NCBI GenBank assembly: GCA_030549495.1
Contig: JAUIRK010000220.1
Span: forward strand, 124,001-188,000
Direction of reading: 5' to 3'
Source: Nectonema munidae
Taxonomy: Eukaryota > Nematomorpha > Nectonematoida > Nectonematidae
DNA length: 64,000 nt
The notes beneath the pieces were generated by a model. That model ran no database searches, had not been told where the DNA came from, and worked only from the letters and a program-made list of their open reading frames with translations. The translations under genes and the position numbers were made by a program. Of this stretch, positions 35,572 to 47,163 are shown in pieces. Position 1 is the stretch's first letter. Every line of letters begins with the position of its first letter.

Positions 35572-36026
35572 GATTCATGACAACTGCCCTCGGGACAACT
35601 GCCCACAGGACAATTACCCCCTGGACAATCGCCCCGTAGAACAACTACTCCCACCTTTGAAGAAATGGTAACAAATAAGAAGTATTAAAATCAATGTTTT
35701 ATTATTGTTAATAAAAATACGTGATTTCAAAAAAATAACATCATATATACTTAAAGTTGAAATAAGGACAGTGAAGGTAAGACTTTATTTAGAATGACAG
35801 AAAAAGACAAAAAGGTAACAATTACGTTACAAAGATAAAAGTATGTGAGATTAAATGGTGTTTTAGGAAATACTAAAAAAATGTGAAAGTGATAACGATG
35901 TTTTCAAGGATCAAGTACACAGAAAGTGGTGCTTTATGAAATACTTACAAAATGTCAAGATGGAAAATTTCGAGAAAAGAGGGCAGTTGTCTGGGGGTAG
36001 TTGTCCAGGGCAGTTGTTCTAGAACC
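35572..36026. mobile_element. non-autonomous MULE-type element with word-array ends
   Basis: An exact 9-bp duplication atattttac stands at 35563-35571 and 36027-36035, giving a 455-bp element. The left end carries about five copies of a ~15-bp word (ggacaactgccc plus 3 bases); the right end carries at least three in inverted order, ending read inward GGTTCTAGAACAACTGCCC. No coding content. Confidence 0.9.
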
Positions 36027-36199
36027 ATATTTTACATAAACTATATGGGATTAGAATGAAGCAAGTATTTTTATATTGGCATTTTCATGAGGTTGTACGG
36101 TTCAGCGAATCTAATCAGGTAGATCTTTCTTACTACAAGTAAATTTGGGGTATACTGTTATATTTAGATCATGAACAATTGCACAATTCCAAATTTAAT

Positions 36200-37085
36200 A
36201 TGCCTTTGTCAGACTTTTTTAATCGAGAAAATAAAAAAATTAAAAATTAATTATCAGATTAAATTTACAACAACTTTAATTATTTCAATATAAATCTTTT
36301 TGATTTTGATAAAAATGTTAATTATTTAAATTTTATTAATACCCTTCAATCATTTGGCTTCTTTCCTACAATAACAAAGACCACTAGTCTAACCTCTAGT
36401 TCGTCAACTTTGATAGACAATATTTTTCTAAATTTTATAAAAAATTGCTGATATTACGGATAATTTTCCAAATTGTAACTTCATAAGTATTTTTTTGATG
36501 ATCCAACCATGTCTTGTTATTTGTGGAAAAAGACTTTAGTCAAAAGCAGCGCTCTATTTTTGTTTCAAAAGTTTGCTCAAATTATTTTTTTCCAGTTTAT
36601 CAATCTGATGATCCAAATAATGCTTACAATATATTCATAGATCTTATTAAGAAATCTTTTGCTCATACCTTTCTTTTGATCAAGCTCAAAGTTAAACTTA
36701 ATAGCAAACCATGGTTTTCTCCTTTTCTACACTCCCTTAGGAAAATAAAATAAACATTTTACAGAATAAAACATAGTAAGCCCAATCCTTTGTACAACAG
36801 TAGGTACAAAATATAACGAAGCAATACAAAAATAAAGTTAAAAAAGGTAAAGGGATGTATTACTTTAAATAATTTTCAACATGTAAAAAAATGGTATTTG
36901 GAACAATTTGAATAAAATTCATGAAACCTACCAAAAATGACTCTCAAAATTCACACTTTAGTTGTAGTGAGTTTTTCGGTCTTTTTTCTCTTTCTTCTGA
37001 AAATTATTTTGACCCGTGTTTGTAGATTCTTATTTTTTCATTCTATATTCTTTTTGATTTCACAATAAATTTGTCTTGTCTTGTC
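36200..37085 (+). mobile_element. LINE fragment (CR1/Jockey-like), internally deleted
   Basis: The plus strand encodes an endonuclease end: FINTLQSFGFFPTITKTTSL then SSSSTLIDNIFLNFI (36330-36450), followed by an endonuclease/RT linker part DPNNAYNIFIDLIKKSFAH and KPWFSPFLHSLRKI (36610-36750). The reverse transcriptase is missing. The 3' end has aataaatttg followed by a short tcttg repeat at 37065-37085, a common non-LTR tail. Frames are broken. Confidence 0.8.
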
Positions 37086-37739
37086 TTTGTTAACTTTTAT
37101 GTTATAACCGTATATAAGGAAATGTCTTTTTTAGGTTGAAAAAAGTTAGCTTTTCTAGTATTAAGTGGGTATGTCATAAAAAAAATACGATCGCATGATT
37201 GATATATCCAATTAACAAATTAAACGGGCAGGCAGAGGCTATGGTTTGCTGAAGACATTTAATGGTTTCGAAGTGTGAATGTCAGGATAAGAAGGGAGAA
37301 AAACTTTGAGAAAAACAGTTACAGCCAATATTTTATCGGGGAGCGGGTAGTGTCTGAAAAACAAGGTTTGAGTGCATTAAAATGAGTCTTCTAATGCAAG
37401 CCTTTCTATACAGTGTTCAGAAAAGAGATTTTTGACCTTCGAACAGCAAATATTAGACGGGTCAACCAAGAATTCTGTTCTCCAAAGATTTATAAGAGAT
37501 CGTTTTTAGTCGTAGTAGTGCACTCGTGACCATCGCTAAAAACACTAAGGAAAGATAAAGGCCTTGTTACAAGTGATGAGTAGTCATAATTCTCTCCATT
37601 TCTCGATCCGAAAACGGCAAACAAATAAAATCAGGCATAACTTGTTCCATTCATTCAATTTTTGATCATGTTTTCCTGACAATTTCCGTAAAAATCGTAC
37701 TTATCTGAAATTTTTTTACAGTATTTATATTTTATTCAA
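37086..37739. other. unassigned stretch
   Basis: No supported feature; 37490-37620 is somewhat less AT-rich than its surroundings. Confidence 0.35.
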
Positions 37740-37980
37740 AATGTAAAATGCTTTATCGTCCGCATTATGAAGCTGCTGATTCTTCAAACCATGGTAAATT
37801 TGATGAATTTAAAAAGCTTATGATAGCTATAAATCTTACTTTCAAGGAAATGCATGATGAGTTTGTAAAAAGCTATAAATCTCCAAATTATTTGTATTCA
37901 CGATCGTGAAAGAATTTAAACCATTTCTAGCAAAAAGTATTATTAAGGTGATTGGAAATGAAATTAGTTAAAAAAAATAG
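37740..37980 (+). pseudogene. hAT (DUF4371-like) transposase fragment
   Basis: A 53-codon frame from the ATG at 37748 reads LYRPHYEAADSSNHGKFDEF, then NLTFKEMHDEFVKSYKSPNY. This fits the LRGHRE..SSNxGNFxEL..L and FKEHL spacing seen in ZMYM1/DUF4371 hAT transposases. A following stretch suggests the IxxIGNEI part. It is short and broken. Confidence 0.5.
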
Positions 37981-38046
37981 TATACATGAAAAATCATCAA
38001 TTTGTTTTCGTTATGTTAATGACTCTATTATATATGAGCTAGAAGA

Positions 38047-38318
38047 GGGATCCCTAAAATTTTTAACCCCTAAACCCCTTCATAGATTATTTGCTTTCTC
38101 CCTATCCCCGACAATTTATTAAGAATATAAAAATTTACCTTTAAAATAATATTTTATTCTTTGTTTATATACTAACACATAACTTTTTCTTGCCTAGAAT
38201 TTAGTTGATTCTCCATAACATAACTTTCAACCTCTATGCAATAATCGACCCCTAGAAAACTCTCATCAACCAAGGCTGTGGATATCTACCATTTAGGGGA
38301 TCCCAGAGATATAGGGTT
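38047..38318. mobile_element. possible hAT-like MITE
   Basis: agggatccctaaaattttt at the left and catttaggggatcccagag at the right form inverted ends, about 270 bp apart. The GGGATCCC ends resemble hAT termini. No clean 8-bp duplication was seen. Confidence 0.5.
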
Positions 38319-39590
38319 ATCACAATGACAGACAAGCTAATTAGGCTTTAAAATCTCTGCAATAATAATAGAATTGGAAGCTAACAATTTAAAGAACAAA
38401 TTTTTTTTTTAATTTTGAAAATTATAAAAAGTCCCTTAACCACTCTGCCTAAAAAAATATGAAGAAGTGATTTCTGGTATAGATTTGTATTAGTGTAACA
38501 ATTTTGAATAAAAAAAATTAAAATCAATTTAAATATTAAATACCAAAAAAATTAATTATTTAGAACACGTTTAATATTATATAAAATTAGGTCAAAGGCG
38601 AAATTATTATTATTATCAATACAAGGAAATATAATCATATGGAATTAAACTACAATAAGATAGCCTATCAACTCTTAATCGTTAAAATATCCTACTATGT
38701 ATTAAATGATAGAGAAATAAAATAATTCAACATGAATATTAACAAAATATTACTTGAAAAAGCCAATCAAAAGTAGATTTGTGGATATTTAGAAGACTTT
38801 TATTTGATGCATCAGTTCTAATATTTTGAACAACGGATATAATGAAATTGGCAAGACTCTCATGATTGAGCAATTGTGAGATCTTAAAAAATTTAGACAC
38901 GTTTAAGAAGAGAACTAATATTTAATGAACAATTTTAAAATAATTGATTTATTATAATAAACTTTCATTTAAAGAAATAAAATATAAGAAAAACTTCTGA
39001 AGAAAACTGTAATTGTTCTGCATCATTTATTATACTATTTTTCAAAGAGGGCATATTCGCCATTAAAAATTAGGAAAGAAAAAAAAATTAAAAAAATATC
39101 TAAAATAACAAAATATTTTGAATATAATGATGGTTACAAAACTGTAAATGAAACAAGTGATGACACACTATTTCAAGGTCCAACATGCCTTATCGCACAA
39201 AAACTTAAATCTTCATAAATTATTCTAACTGTGATTGGGAATCTTCTGATCTGTCAAAAAAGATTGCTTTCAACGTTTGCACTAACATGGCCCTATCCTA
39301 CATAAAAATTTTCTTTGCTAGTCTAAATCTGCAGACCACATCCCAACTATCGATATTGCTAAAAGAATTAAACTTACATTAACAGCAAGAATGTGTCCCA
39401 CCGAGGGGTATAAGAAATTCGAAACTGTCTTCTTTTATTTGACTTATTTTCTCAAGAGTAACAAAAACGTTCTACTTGTAATAAAATTATAAAGACGGTT
39501 GCACTTTTTTATTGTTCTACAATCAGAGTGGTAAACATAAACGTAAAGCCTTCTTTGGCTAGTTTGCAAACCACACCTATTTTCATCAAT
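38319..39590. other. unassigned AT-rich stretch
   Basis: No supported gene, repeat border or RNA in this stretch. Confidence 0.4.
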
Positions 39591-39599
39591 AACCGCACG

Positions 39600-39715
39600 A
39601 TTCAACCAGGGACACTTCATCGTAGATATTTTAACAAAAAAAGATAGCAACCAAAGGACATTTCAACCAAGAATAAAATCAAAAATAGGACATTTCAACC
39701 AAAAAATATTTAAAC
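39600..39715. repeat. short word array, MULE-end-like
   Basis: aggacatttcaaccaa occurs twice and a third related copy (agggacacttcatcgtaga) precedes it, at irregular spacing. This resembles one word-array end of the MULE-type elements elsewhere in the window, but no matching partner end was found. Confidence 0.45.
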
Positions 39716-40383
39716 AATAAAAAATATTAATCTGATAAAGAAACTTTAATTTTGTCTTTCATTCAAAAAAAATTTTCCAAGTTTTTGGTTAAAAAATCTA
39801 TAAAAAATTTTTTAGGTTATTTAAATTGTTCCATATATCCACAAAGCTAAATCTTTTTAAATAATTAGAAACTTTAAGTTCTGTAGATAAATTGGATGAC
39901 CAGAAATTAGTTCTAAGAAAATAAAATTCCGTATAAAAATCTAAGCCCCAAGAAAACTTTTGAGAAAAATTTTAAAAAAGTTGTTGGTTAGTTTTATTAA
40001 TCAACTCAATTTATTTCCATTTAAGATATCAATAATGCAGGTTTTTCTCTTAATCAAACCCTCTCAAGTTGTATTCAACAGTTCATTCCTTCCTATCTCT
40101 CTATCCTTGAAAAAACGCACATTTTTCAAATCATAAATTAACTCACCTTAAACAGCTGTTGAACGGATCCTTAAAGCGTTAAGAAATCCTACAACTTATC
40201 ATATCTCTTTATATTAATCTATTCTGAAGAAATAAAAAGTCTGCTAATAACAATCCAAAAAATGCCTGCAGAATAAATTTACATTCCCAAAATATTAAGA
40301 CCTTTGGAATACAATGAAAAAACATCTCAAAGCTATAAAAAAAAACCATTTCCTCCTATCTTTTTCAGTAACAGCATACTCTA

Positions 40384-40546
40384 TGGGTGACATGGTAGGT
40401 TGGTTGAGATGATGGACTGAACACGGAAGCCTCTGGATTCGATTCCTAATCCATACCATTTTGTTCATAGTTTCACATAAGTGGTACATCACTGCCTTCT
40501 CAATGAAAACACACTCACTCTACCTTTACCTTACCTTACCTTTCCC
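40384..40546 (+). repeat. tRNA-derived SINE, copy 2
   Basis: The tRNA-like head tgggtgacatggtaggttgg is followed by a B box (ggattcgattcctaatcc), a body shared with the copy at 35153-35310, and a cttac-type repeated tail (acctttaccttaccttacc) at 40520-40545. Confidence 0.8.
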
Positions 40547-40547
40547 A

Positions 40548-40850
40548 GGTATCTCTAAACAGTGGGCACAAGTAAAATAAACTAAAATTTATATAATTTT
40601 TATTTTATATTCTTCCTTATTCAATAAAATACATATTACAGTTGTCTTAGTTTAAATTTTTCATAGAATTAGAAATTTTGGTAAATCAAAAATTCATCTT
40701 AATCCAAAAAGCGGCTTAAATTTGAAATTTAAATTTAAAGGACACCAATAAATTTAAAAGTAAATTATGGATTTAAAAATTTTTCTCTTGTGTTTTATGT
40801 TTGGTTAGAATATTCTTTGTATTATTTTTCTTTGTTATGATTGAAATTTA
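40548..40850. repeat. left copy of a long inverted repeat
   Basis: Begins ggtatctctaaacagtggg and matches, in reverse orientation, 45270-45524 over about 250-300 bp with modest divergence (for example aaaataaactaaaattta in one and aaaataaactaaaaattta in the other). It could be one end of a ~5-kb element or a MITE copy in opposite orientation to the other. Confidence 0.8.
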
Positions 40851-41349
40851 TGGATTAGGAATAAAAAAAGTTTATTTGTTTTTATTAAAGTATATATAGG
40901 AATTAAAGCACTAAAACGTGTAAGTAACTGCTGGATTATTAAAGAAGTATAAACAACGTTTAGTTAAACTATAAATTTGAAGAGTGTGTTTGGTAGGACT
41001 TGTTCCAATTTTTATTGCCCTACTAGTTATAAATTCTTTATATTTAACAATTTTTTTTATTGTAAATAATGATAATTAAAAAATTTTTTGCAATGCAATA
41101 GAGTAGAATTTTTGTAAATAAAAACTGTAAAAATTGAATTTTCTTTATTATAAAAATTTTCCTCCCTAGTAGATGTTTTTTCCACTATATTAATCAATTC
41201 GTATATCAATTCTAATCTTATACATTCAACTCATGTTTATGATGGCGCTACTTTGTTAAGTTAGATTTGTGCCTTAAATTGCTAAGTTCTCTTTATATTT
41301 CCAAATTATTTGCTCAATTCTCTCATTTTATCTGTTAAGTTTCTTTACT

Positions 41350-41870
41350 TAAAATACACCTAGCGATATTAGGAAAACATTCAAAGATTCAAGCCATTTT
41401 ATTTAGCCAATTTTTTACAAATCATTTTACCAGACTCCCAATCTTGGAGAATGCTAAATCTCTTTTGGAAACTCAAACCAAAAATAAACCTACTAAAGAT
41501 CCTAGATTTTACTCTAAAATTATCCTTTGGAATTTAGATTAAGATTTGAGTGATCAATTGATACTTGACTTAATTATAAATAAAAATGAATATATAAAGC
41601 CATTACTTGAAAAAAGTTTTTATAATTGCTTTTTCCAAAAGAAATAAAATGATGAATAACAAACGTGTAGTTTTTTCCGTAGATAATGATATAAAAAGTA
41701 TGGAAGTAATTTGTATTTATCGCATTGTTGTTACAAGATTTTTGATTTTTATTCATGCAAGCAATGCACAAATTGTTGCAGTTTTGGTCATACATCTTCA
41801 TATTGTAGGAACAAAAACACGTCGGCAAATTTTTCGCTGAAAGCCATAAATCTGAATCATGTACCAGTTA
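41350..41870 (+). pseudogene. LINE ORF1-like fragment with a CCHC zinc knuckle
   Basis: Plus-strand frames give a KPLLEK... stretch and then YSCKQCTNCCSFGHTSSYCR at about 41755-41815. The C-x2-C-x4-H-x4-C spacing is that of the zinc knuckle in ORF1 proteins of I/R1/Jockey-type LINEs. The preceding 350 bases give related but broken frames. Confidence 0.6.
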
Positions 41871-42689
41871 GTCAAATTCAAAAATATATAACTTTTATTT
41901 TATTATTTTGTATCAATATACATATAAACCTAGATATATATTTGTTATTCATATATTCATTCCTCTACTTAATCTTCTTCTCCTTTAATATTCTATGCAT
42001 CCTCATACTTTATTATATGTACTTTTTCTTTATGTAAATCATACTTGTAACACAACTCCTGACACCAACAATTTGCTTCCTCCTACAACCCTTGTCTATG
42101 AGCCCAATCTCAGATTTTATCTGTCATTCAACATTAAAGAGTTATCCTTTCAACCAAGTATATCTCATTACAACTCAGCCTCAAATCAGTACTAAAGATC
42201 CTCTCTCCTACTCATCTACTACTAACTCCGTTTAATTCTTTTCATTCAAATCACTTATATCTTCTACATTTAGTACTTCAAGTTGATAAAGACTCGTGGA
42301 GTCGGAAATTGGTTTTATTTTAATAAATTAGTTTGAAACTCTACACTTTTTATTTATCTAGTATGTAGGATTTTTTTGATCAATAACGCTATAAATTCAT
42401 TTATTTAATTTAGGCTTTAATTTTGCTTTTTTCAATGATCAGTTGTATGCTTTCGAATTGAAGTGAGAAAAAAGTTTTTTAATGTGTTGCTCTCTTCGAT
42501 CATAAGATAGAAAAAATTATATGTAAATGATAATAAAAAATTAGTTGGAAATATTATTTTTTATAACTGGTTTGACAAGGTTTAGATGCAAGTTTTTGGT
42601 TTTCACTGTTAATTCACCATCTTTTGAAATAACAGTTTATAAAAAAAATTTTTTGTTTGATTCCATTACTTTTTTGAAAACTTCTTCTT

Positions 42690-44625
42690 TTATTTCTTCA
42701 TCATATTGATACCAAAAAAAATTGAAAAAAAAAAAAATTTTCTTCATCTATTAATTGATAGTTACTCATAACATGTATCATCGATTCTTAGATCATTTTT
42801 TCTTCAAAAATTGCTTGATCATGTAAACAGGTAATTAAATCAATCAAACTAATAGGTAATAGGCCTGAGATGGTATCTAAAACAAGCTGGTTCCTTTTAT
42901 CAGTTTTTATATTGTTAATCATGCTGTAAGGGAAAAAACATAAGATATAGCAAATAAAAAAGGGATTTGAAGTAATTCTATACCTGAAGAGGCGTTCACA
43001 AACGTCATTTGAATGAGGTAATACTAATAATGGGTATCCAGTAATTTCATCGCGGTAATTTCATCGTGGTAACTTTATCGTGAAAATTTCATCGTATAGT
43101 AAGTTCATCGTGATGCAATACATCGTTGGTATTTTCATCGTTAAGTATTTTCATCGTATAGTGATTACATCACGAGATTTATGGATTGACCATTACTTCC
43201 TTGCGGTGTCACAAGATAATCCCACAATTTGCGTATACAATTATGCATACATTTTTATAAAATTACTAACTGTATACTACACATTTATTTGTATCTTCAT
43301 ACCTCAAAATGTCTTTAAGTGCAGGAAAAGCAGCTTTTATATAGACTTATCGTCATTGTCTTTAACTTCCTTTACTTCTTCTCAAATTCTTGGTATATAT
43401 AAATATCTTTTCATAGGATCTATTTTTATAATAAAACTAAAAAATAATTTAATTGTTCGTAATAAACTTAAAAAAAATATAAAGGTATATTTACAAAAAA
43501 AATTGAGCGTGCGTCAAGCATAAAATTAGTATGACGATGTAATTACTGCACGATGAAAATACTTGACGATGAAAATACCGACGATGTATTGAATCATGAT
43601 GAATTTATTATGCGATGAAATTACCACGATGAAATTACGGCGATGAAATTAAAGTGAACTCTAATAATGCCATCATAAGTCTGCATAAAAGTGGAAACAT
43701 AAATTTTTCATCTGAAGTTTGCACTTTCGCAAGCTTTCCCCAAAAAAGATCAACCTCAAAATTCTCAAAGCCATCAGGAAATTTGAAAAAATGATAATCT
43801 AAAAACTCATCAGTCAGTTTATCTATTTAATCAGTTTTTACGATATGAGAAAATCTTCCAACTAAAGCATTTACTTAAACTTTTAACGATGGATGAGTCT
43901 GGATAGAGTATTGGCAATAACTCGGTAAAATGGTCAAAAAAGAGAAAAGGTAAATTATGCTCAACTAGCCAGTTGCAAAATATAACTTCTGATTTTACAG
44001 AATCATCATTTTCTTTTTTTTCATAAAAAGATTGAAAGCTTTTTTTCTGTATTTTCCATATGTTTTGCATTTTTCATGTGAAGAGCTTTTTTGGCATGCT
44101 TTTCGAGATCTTTAAATCCACCACTTACAACCAACAATTTCTTAGAACATAAAATACAAAATGCTGAGCCTTCCAAATCACCTTTTTTGAGCCAATCTAA
44201 TTTCTTATCCCACTCTTTTTTGTAAGATTGATCATATTTTCTCGTTTTAAGTTTTTTAGGAGAAAAAACGTCAGAAGCATAATTATCGGAATCAGACATA
44301 GTCTTGAAATTGAAATAAATCTTATTTAAATTGAAATTTATTTGTGTAATTTAATATAAAAAAATATATATTATTTAAAAATTGGCGCTCATATTTCAGT
44401 ATTTAAAACCAAGTAAAATAAAATGGAGGAAAATTTTTTTTTATGATTTTATTAAAAGCCAAAAAAAATTTCGATGAACCGAACAATCCGCAGAAAATCC
44501 GTGGAAAAAAATAATTCGTAGAAAAATCTGAAAGAGTCAAAAATCCGTCCGGAAAAAAATTCATAGGACTATTTTAGCCTCAAAAATCCGTAAAATACGG
44601 ATAAATCCGTAGATCTGGCAACACT
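42690..44625 (-). mobile_element. internally deleted hAT element with one intron, carrying a MULE-type insert
   Basis: The right end read inward, AGTGTTGCCAGATCTACGGA, is hAT-like. From the right the minus strand encodes a BED-finger start (44021-44299: GSAFCILCSKKLLVVSGGFK) and a following piece (43831-44070). After a gap where the catalytic core is missing comes an end with VDLFWGKLAKVQ, MMALLVLPHSNDVCERLF and, across a 60-bp GT-AG intron (42924-42983), SMINNIKTDKRNQLVLDTI. This is the normal hAT dimerisation end. The stretch 43033-43660 is a later insertion. The left terminus was not found. Confidence 0.82.
43033..43660. mobile_element. non-autonomous MULE-type element with word-array ends, inside a hAT gene
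   Basis: An exact 9-bp duplication ctaataatg stands at 43024-43032 and 43661-43669; the element is 628 bp. Its ~125-bp inverted ends are arrays of a 13-17-bp word (ttcatcgtggtaat-like), about eight copies per side. The open frame at 43080-43523 is AT-driven and shows no family. Removing the element rejoins the hAT reading between LLCRL and MMALLVLPHSN. Confidence 0.93.
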
Positions 44626-44713
44626 CTCTTTATGTTTTTTTTTAATTTTTTTAACATTTAGTTTTTTTCTAAAACTTAACAGAATTTACTTTAAATAATT
44701 TATCCTTTTTTAG

Positions 44714-44807
44714 ATGAGCGATATTGCAAAACAGGTAGATGTTCATATCATTAAAAAATATTTGACTAGTATGGGGACAAGTACACACAATATGCCTTTT
44801 TTCAAGG
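44714..44807 (+). other. exon-like open stretch, unassigned
   Basis: cctttttttag precedes an ATG at 44714, followed by MSDIAKQVDVHIIKKYLTSM and onward to a TTCAAG|GTAGTA donor-like site. It looks like a short coding exon but matches nothing I recognise and has no partner exon. Confidence 0.2.
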
Positions 44808-45269
44808 TAGTATATAATATAGACCCTAAGTTGTAAGGTTAATTTTAGATAATGTAAAAATTTTGATGAAAATTTTTAATTTTTGAGATTGACTGACCGT
44901 TTGGACATGAAAGAATCATTCAACTTCCATGAAAATATAATCAAAAGATGCAGCTAGCGATTTTAGGAAAAGTCAAATAATTTAAAGGGATATGATTCAA
45001 CCAATTTTGTACAATTAAATTTTTAGTGAAGGGGGAGGGTATTTTACGCCCCCTAGCAAGGGTTAAAAAGTAATATCAAAATACACAAATATATAATTTC
45101 TTTTTTAAATAAAGCCGATTAAATTTATGAATAAAATTTGTTTCAGTTTTGGATTCAATAAATCTAAACCGTAAAGGTAAAGTAGAGTAATTAGAGAAAA
45201 AGTTGGCTAAAATGTCTCAAATTAAAATTTAGTTTTGTTATTTAAAAAGTAATCCAACATTTTTCTTTG

Positions 45270-45524
45270 TCTCATATAGAGTACATCTTTGAAATCAAAA
45301 CAAATAAAAAACACTAAAGAAAAAATTTTTAAATCCATACAGCATTTTTAAGATTATGGGTGACCTTTAAATTTAAATTTCAAATTTCAAATCCTTTTTG
45401 GAAGATGAAAAGTGTAGCTAAGCAAAAAAATTTTTGATCTACCAAAATTTTAAGGAAGTATATAAAATAAAAATTATATAAATTTTTAGTTTATTTTGCT
45501 TGTGTCCACTGTTTAGAGATACCC
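45270..45524. repeat. right copy of the long inverted repeat
   Basis: Reverse complement of the repeat starting at 40548; its outer end reads ccactgtttagagatacc. The 9 bases outside the two ends (cctttccca and cctttttcc) match at 6 of 9 positions, a weak hint of an old 9-bp duplication. Confidence 0.8.
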
Positions 45525-45529
45525 CTTTT

Positions 45530-47040
45530 TCCCTATTAATTGTCCCTTTCATAAAGTTACTATTAACCTATTTTCCTATCATCGATTTTTCTTTCAGACT
45601 CCACCCTTGATGATCTCCCCATTAATTATGGAATTCTCTCTGCCTTATGTTCAATCATCTCCGAAAATTCTGACTCATCCTTTCTTACTATTACACCAAA
45701 TAAATAAACATCGACAATATCAACCACAATTCACACATAACTTTGATCTTATTAGACCATGGGTTTTGTCAATGTCACATTAATATTTATTTATAAGAGC
45801 ATCAATATCCATATCATCCAAAACTGAACTCTCCCTTGGCGTTCCTCATTACAGTTTCTTAGAGTGTTTCTCTTTTGGACTCATTACACAGATCTTGCCT
45901 TTTACAAATACCACGCGCCTTCCACACTTCCACCTTTCATCTTCAACTCAAAAAATTTTACTCAAACGGTACTTATTAATAATCAAATCCATTTATTCTC
46001 CCTTTACTCCATCCGTTCTCTTTTTAATTTCGCTTTTTAAAGTTTTACGATTCGTTATTTCATAAATTTCCTTTATCCCTTTCATTTCTTTTGCTTAATA
46101 CTCATCTAAATATCATTTGCCTTATTCATCTATCTATTCTTCTTCGTTTTATTATCACTTCATCATAACAAGAAATTGGCTTCCAATTTGACAGAAAATG
46201 GCTTCTAATTTGACAGAAAATGTCCTTCAATTTGACCATAAAATGGCTTACAATTTAGTTTTATCTTCATGTAATTACCCTTCATCTCTATGAATTTTAA
46301 CAGATGCTGTTAAGACAACTTCAAAATCTGATATTTCTTATGCTGTCTTTCCCTCCCAAATTAAACAATTTGTTAAATCATATTCACCCATTGATCCCAT
46401 GCCTTCATTTTTAGAATCTGAAATTCTTGCTCTTATTAATTCTTGTCGCTACATCTTAGACCATATCTTAATTTTTTCCTCTTTATTATTTTTACATTTT
46501 TACACTGACAGTCAAAATATTATTCAAAAACTTCACCCATAAAATACTCCCATTCTTATTTATACTTTAGTCACTAAACTATTACCTCCCTCTAAGCATG
46601 TTAAAAATTGTTTTATGGGTGCCTCTCTACTCTAACATTTATGAAAATTATTATATCGACATCTTGGCAAAATAAGCTGCTTCGTTTTCTCTCATTCTTT
46701 ATATTTCCGAGAAATTTAAAGCTTTCCAGGTCTCTTTTCTATCATATATATTCCTGAAAGTTCAAAACTCACCTATCATTTTTTCCTCTATCCCCAAATT
46801 TTGCAAAATACACACTCTCTTGAAACAGTAGAACTTTGTCACCTCCCGACTTCTCATGTTATCTGGTCATTGTCTTTGTAAACTATAACTTCATAGTATT
46901 CACCTTATGTAGATTTTCTTTATTGAATTGTAAATCCCCCTCCCATTTTCTTCTTATTTGTCCTTATCTTTTCCTTTTACAACGAAACTTCCTTCTTTGT
47001 GGATCTTATATCTCATCGAACGCCCCTAATTGAACTATAT
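45530..47040 (+). mobile_element. LINE remnant with RNase H domain (I/R1-like)
   Basis: The plus strand shows the back half of a LINE ORF2. The RNase H piece has FYTDSQNIIQKLHP (46500-46540) and a WVP..N..EN.Y.DILAK-like stretch (46620-46680). A C-terminal knuckle-like region has RLLMLSGHCLC and PSHFLLICPYLFLLQRNFLL (46845-47000). RNase H after the reverse transcriptase is known in the I, R1 and related LINE clades. Many stops. A ~23-bp word array at 46170-46262 interrupts the region. Confidence 0.75.
46170..46262. repeat. word array around ccaatttga
   Basis: Four variants of ggcttccaatttgacagaaaat at a spacing of about 21-23 bp. A related array in reverse orientation lies at 48000-48075. 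Confidence 0.65.
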
Positions 47041-47055
47041 TTAGTTATTATTATA

Positions 47056-47163
47056 ACCCATTTAAGACCCAGCAAATTACACTACTTTACTAATTCCGAT
47101 TTAATTCTATTCAAAGTAAGAGTTCATTTTCGTCCGCTTTAGGAACATCGGTTTTAAATTGGG
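47056..47163. mobile_element. piggyBac-type MITE, variant B
   Basis: The left end cccatttaagacccagcaaa and the right end aggaacatcggttttaaattggg are inverted. The sequence inside the left end, ctactttactaattccgatt, matches the variant B copy in the hAT at 31131-31379. The flanking TTAA sites are mutated (tataa, tagt), so this is an older copy. Confidence 0.78.

Noticed and set aside
43080-43523. 147-codon plus-strand frame inside the MULE-type element
   Set aside because: Starts in the word array, has no recognisable domain and AT-driven residues; unlikely to be a gene.
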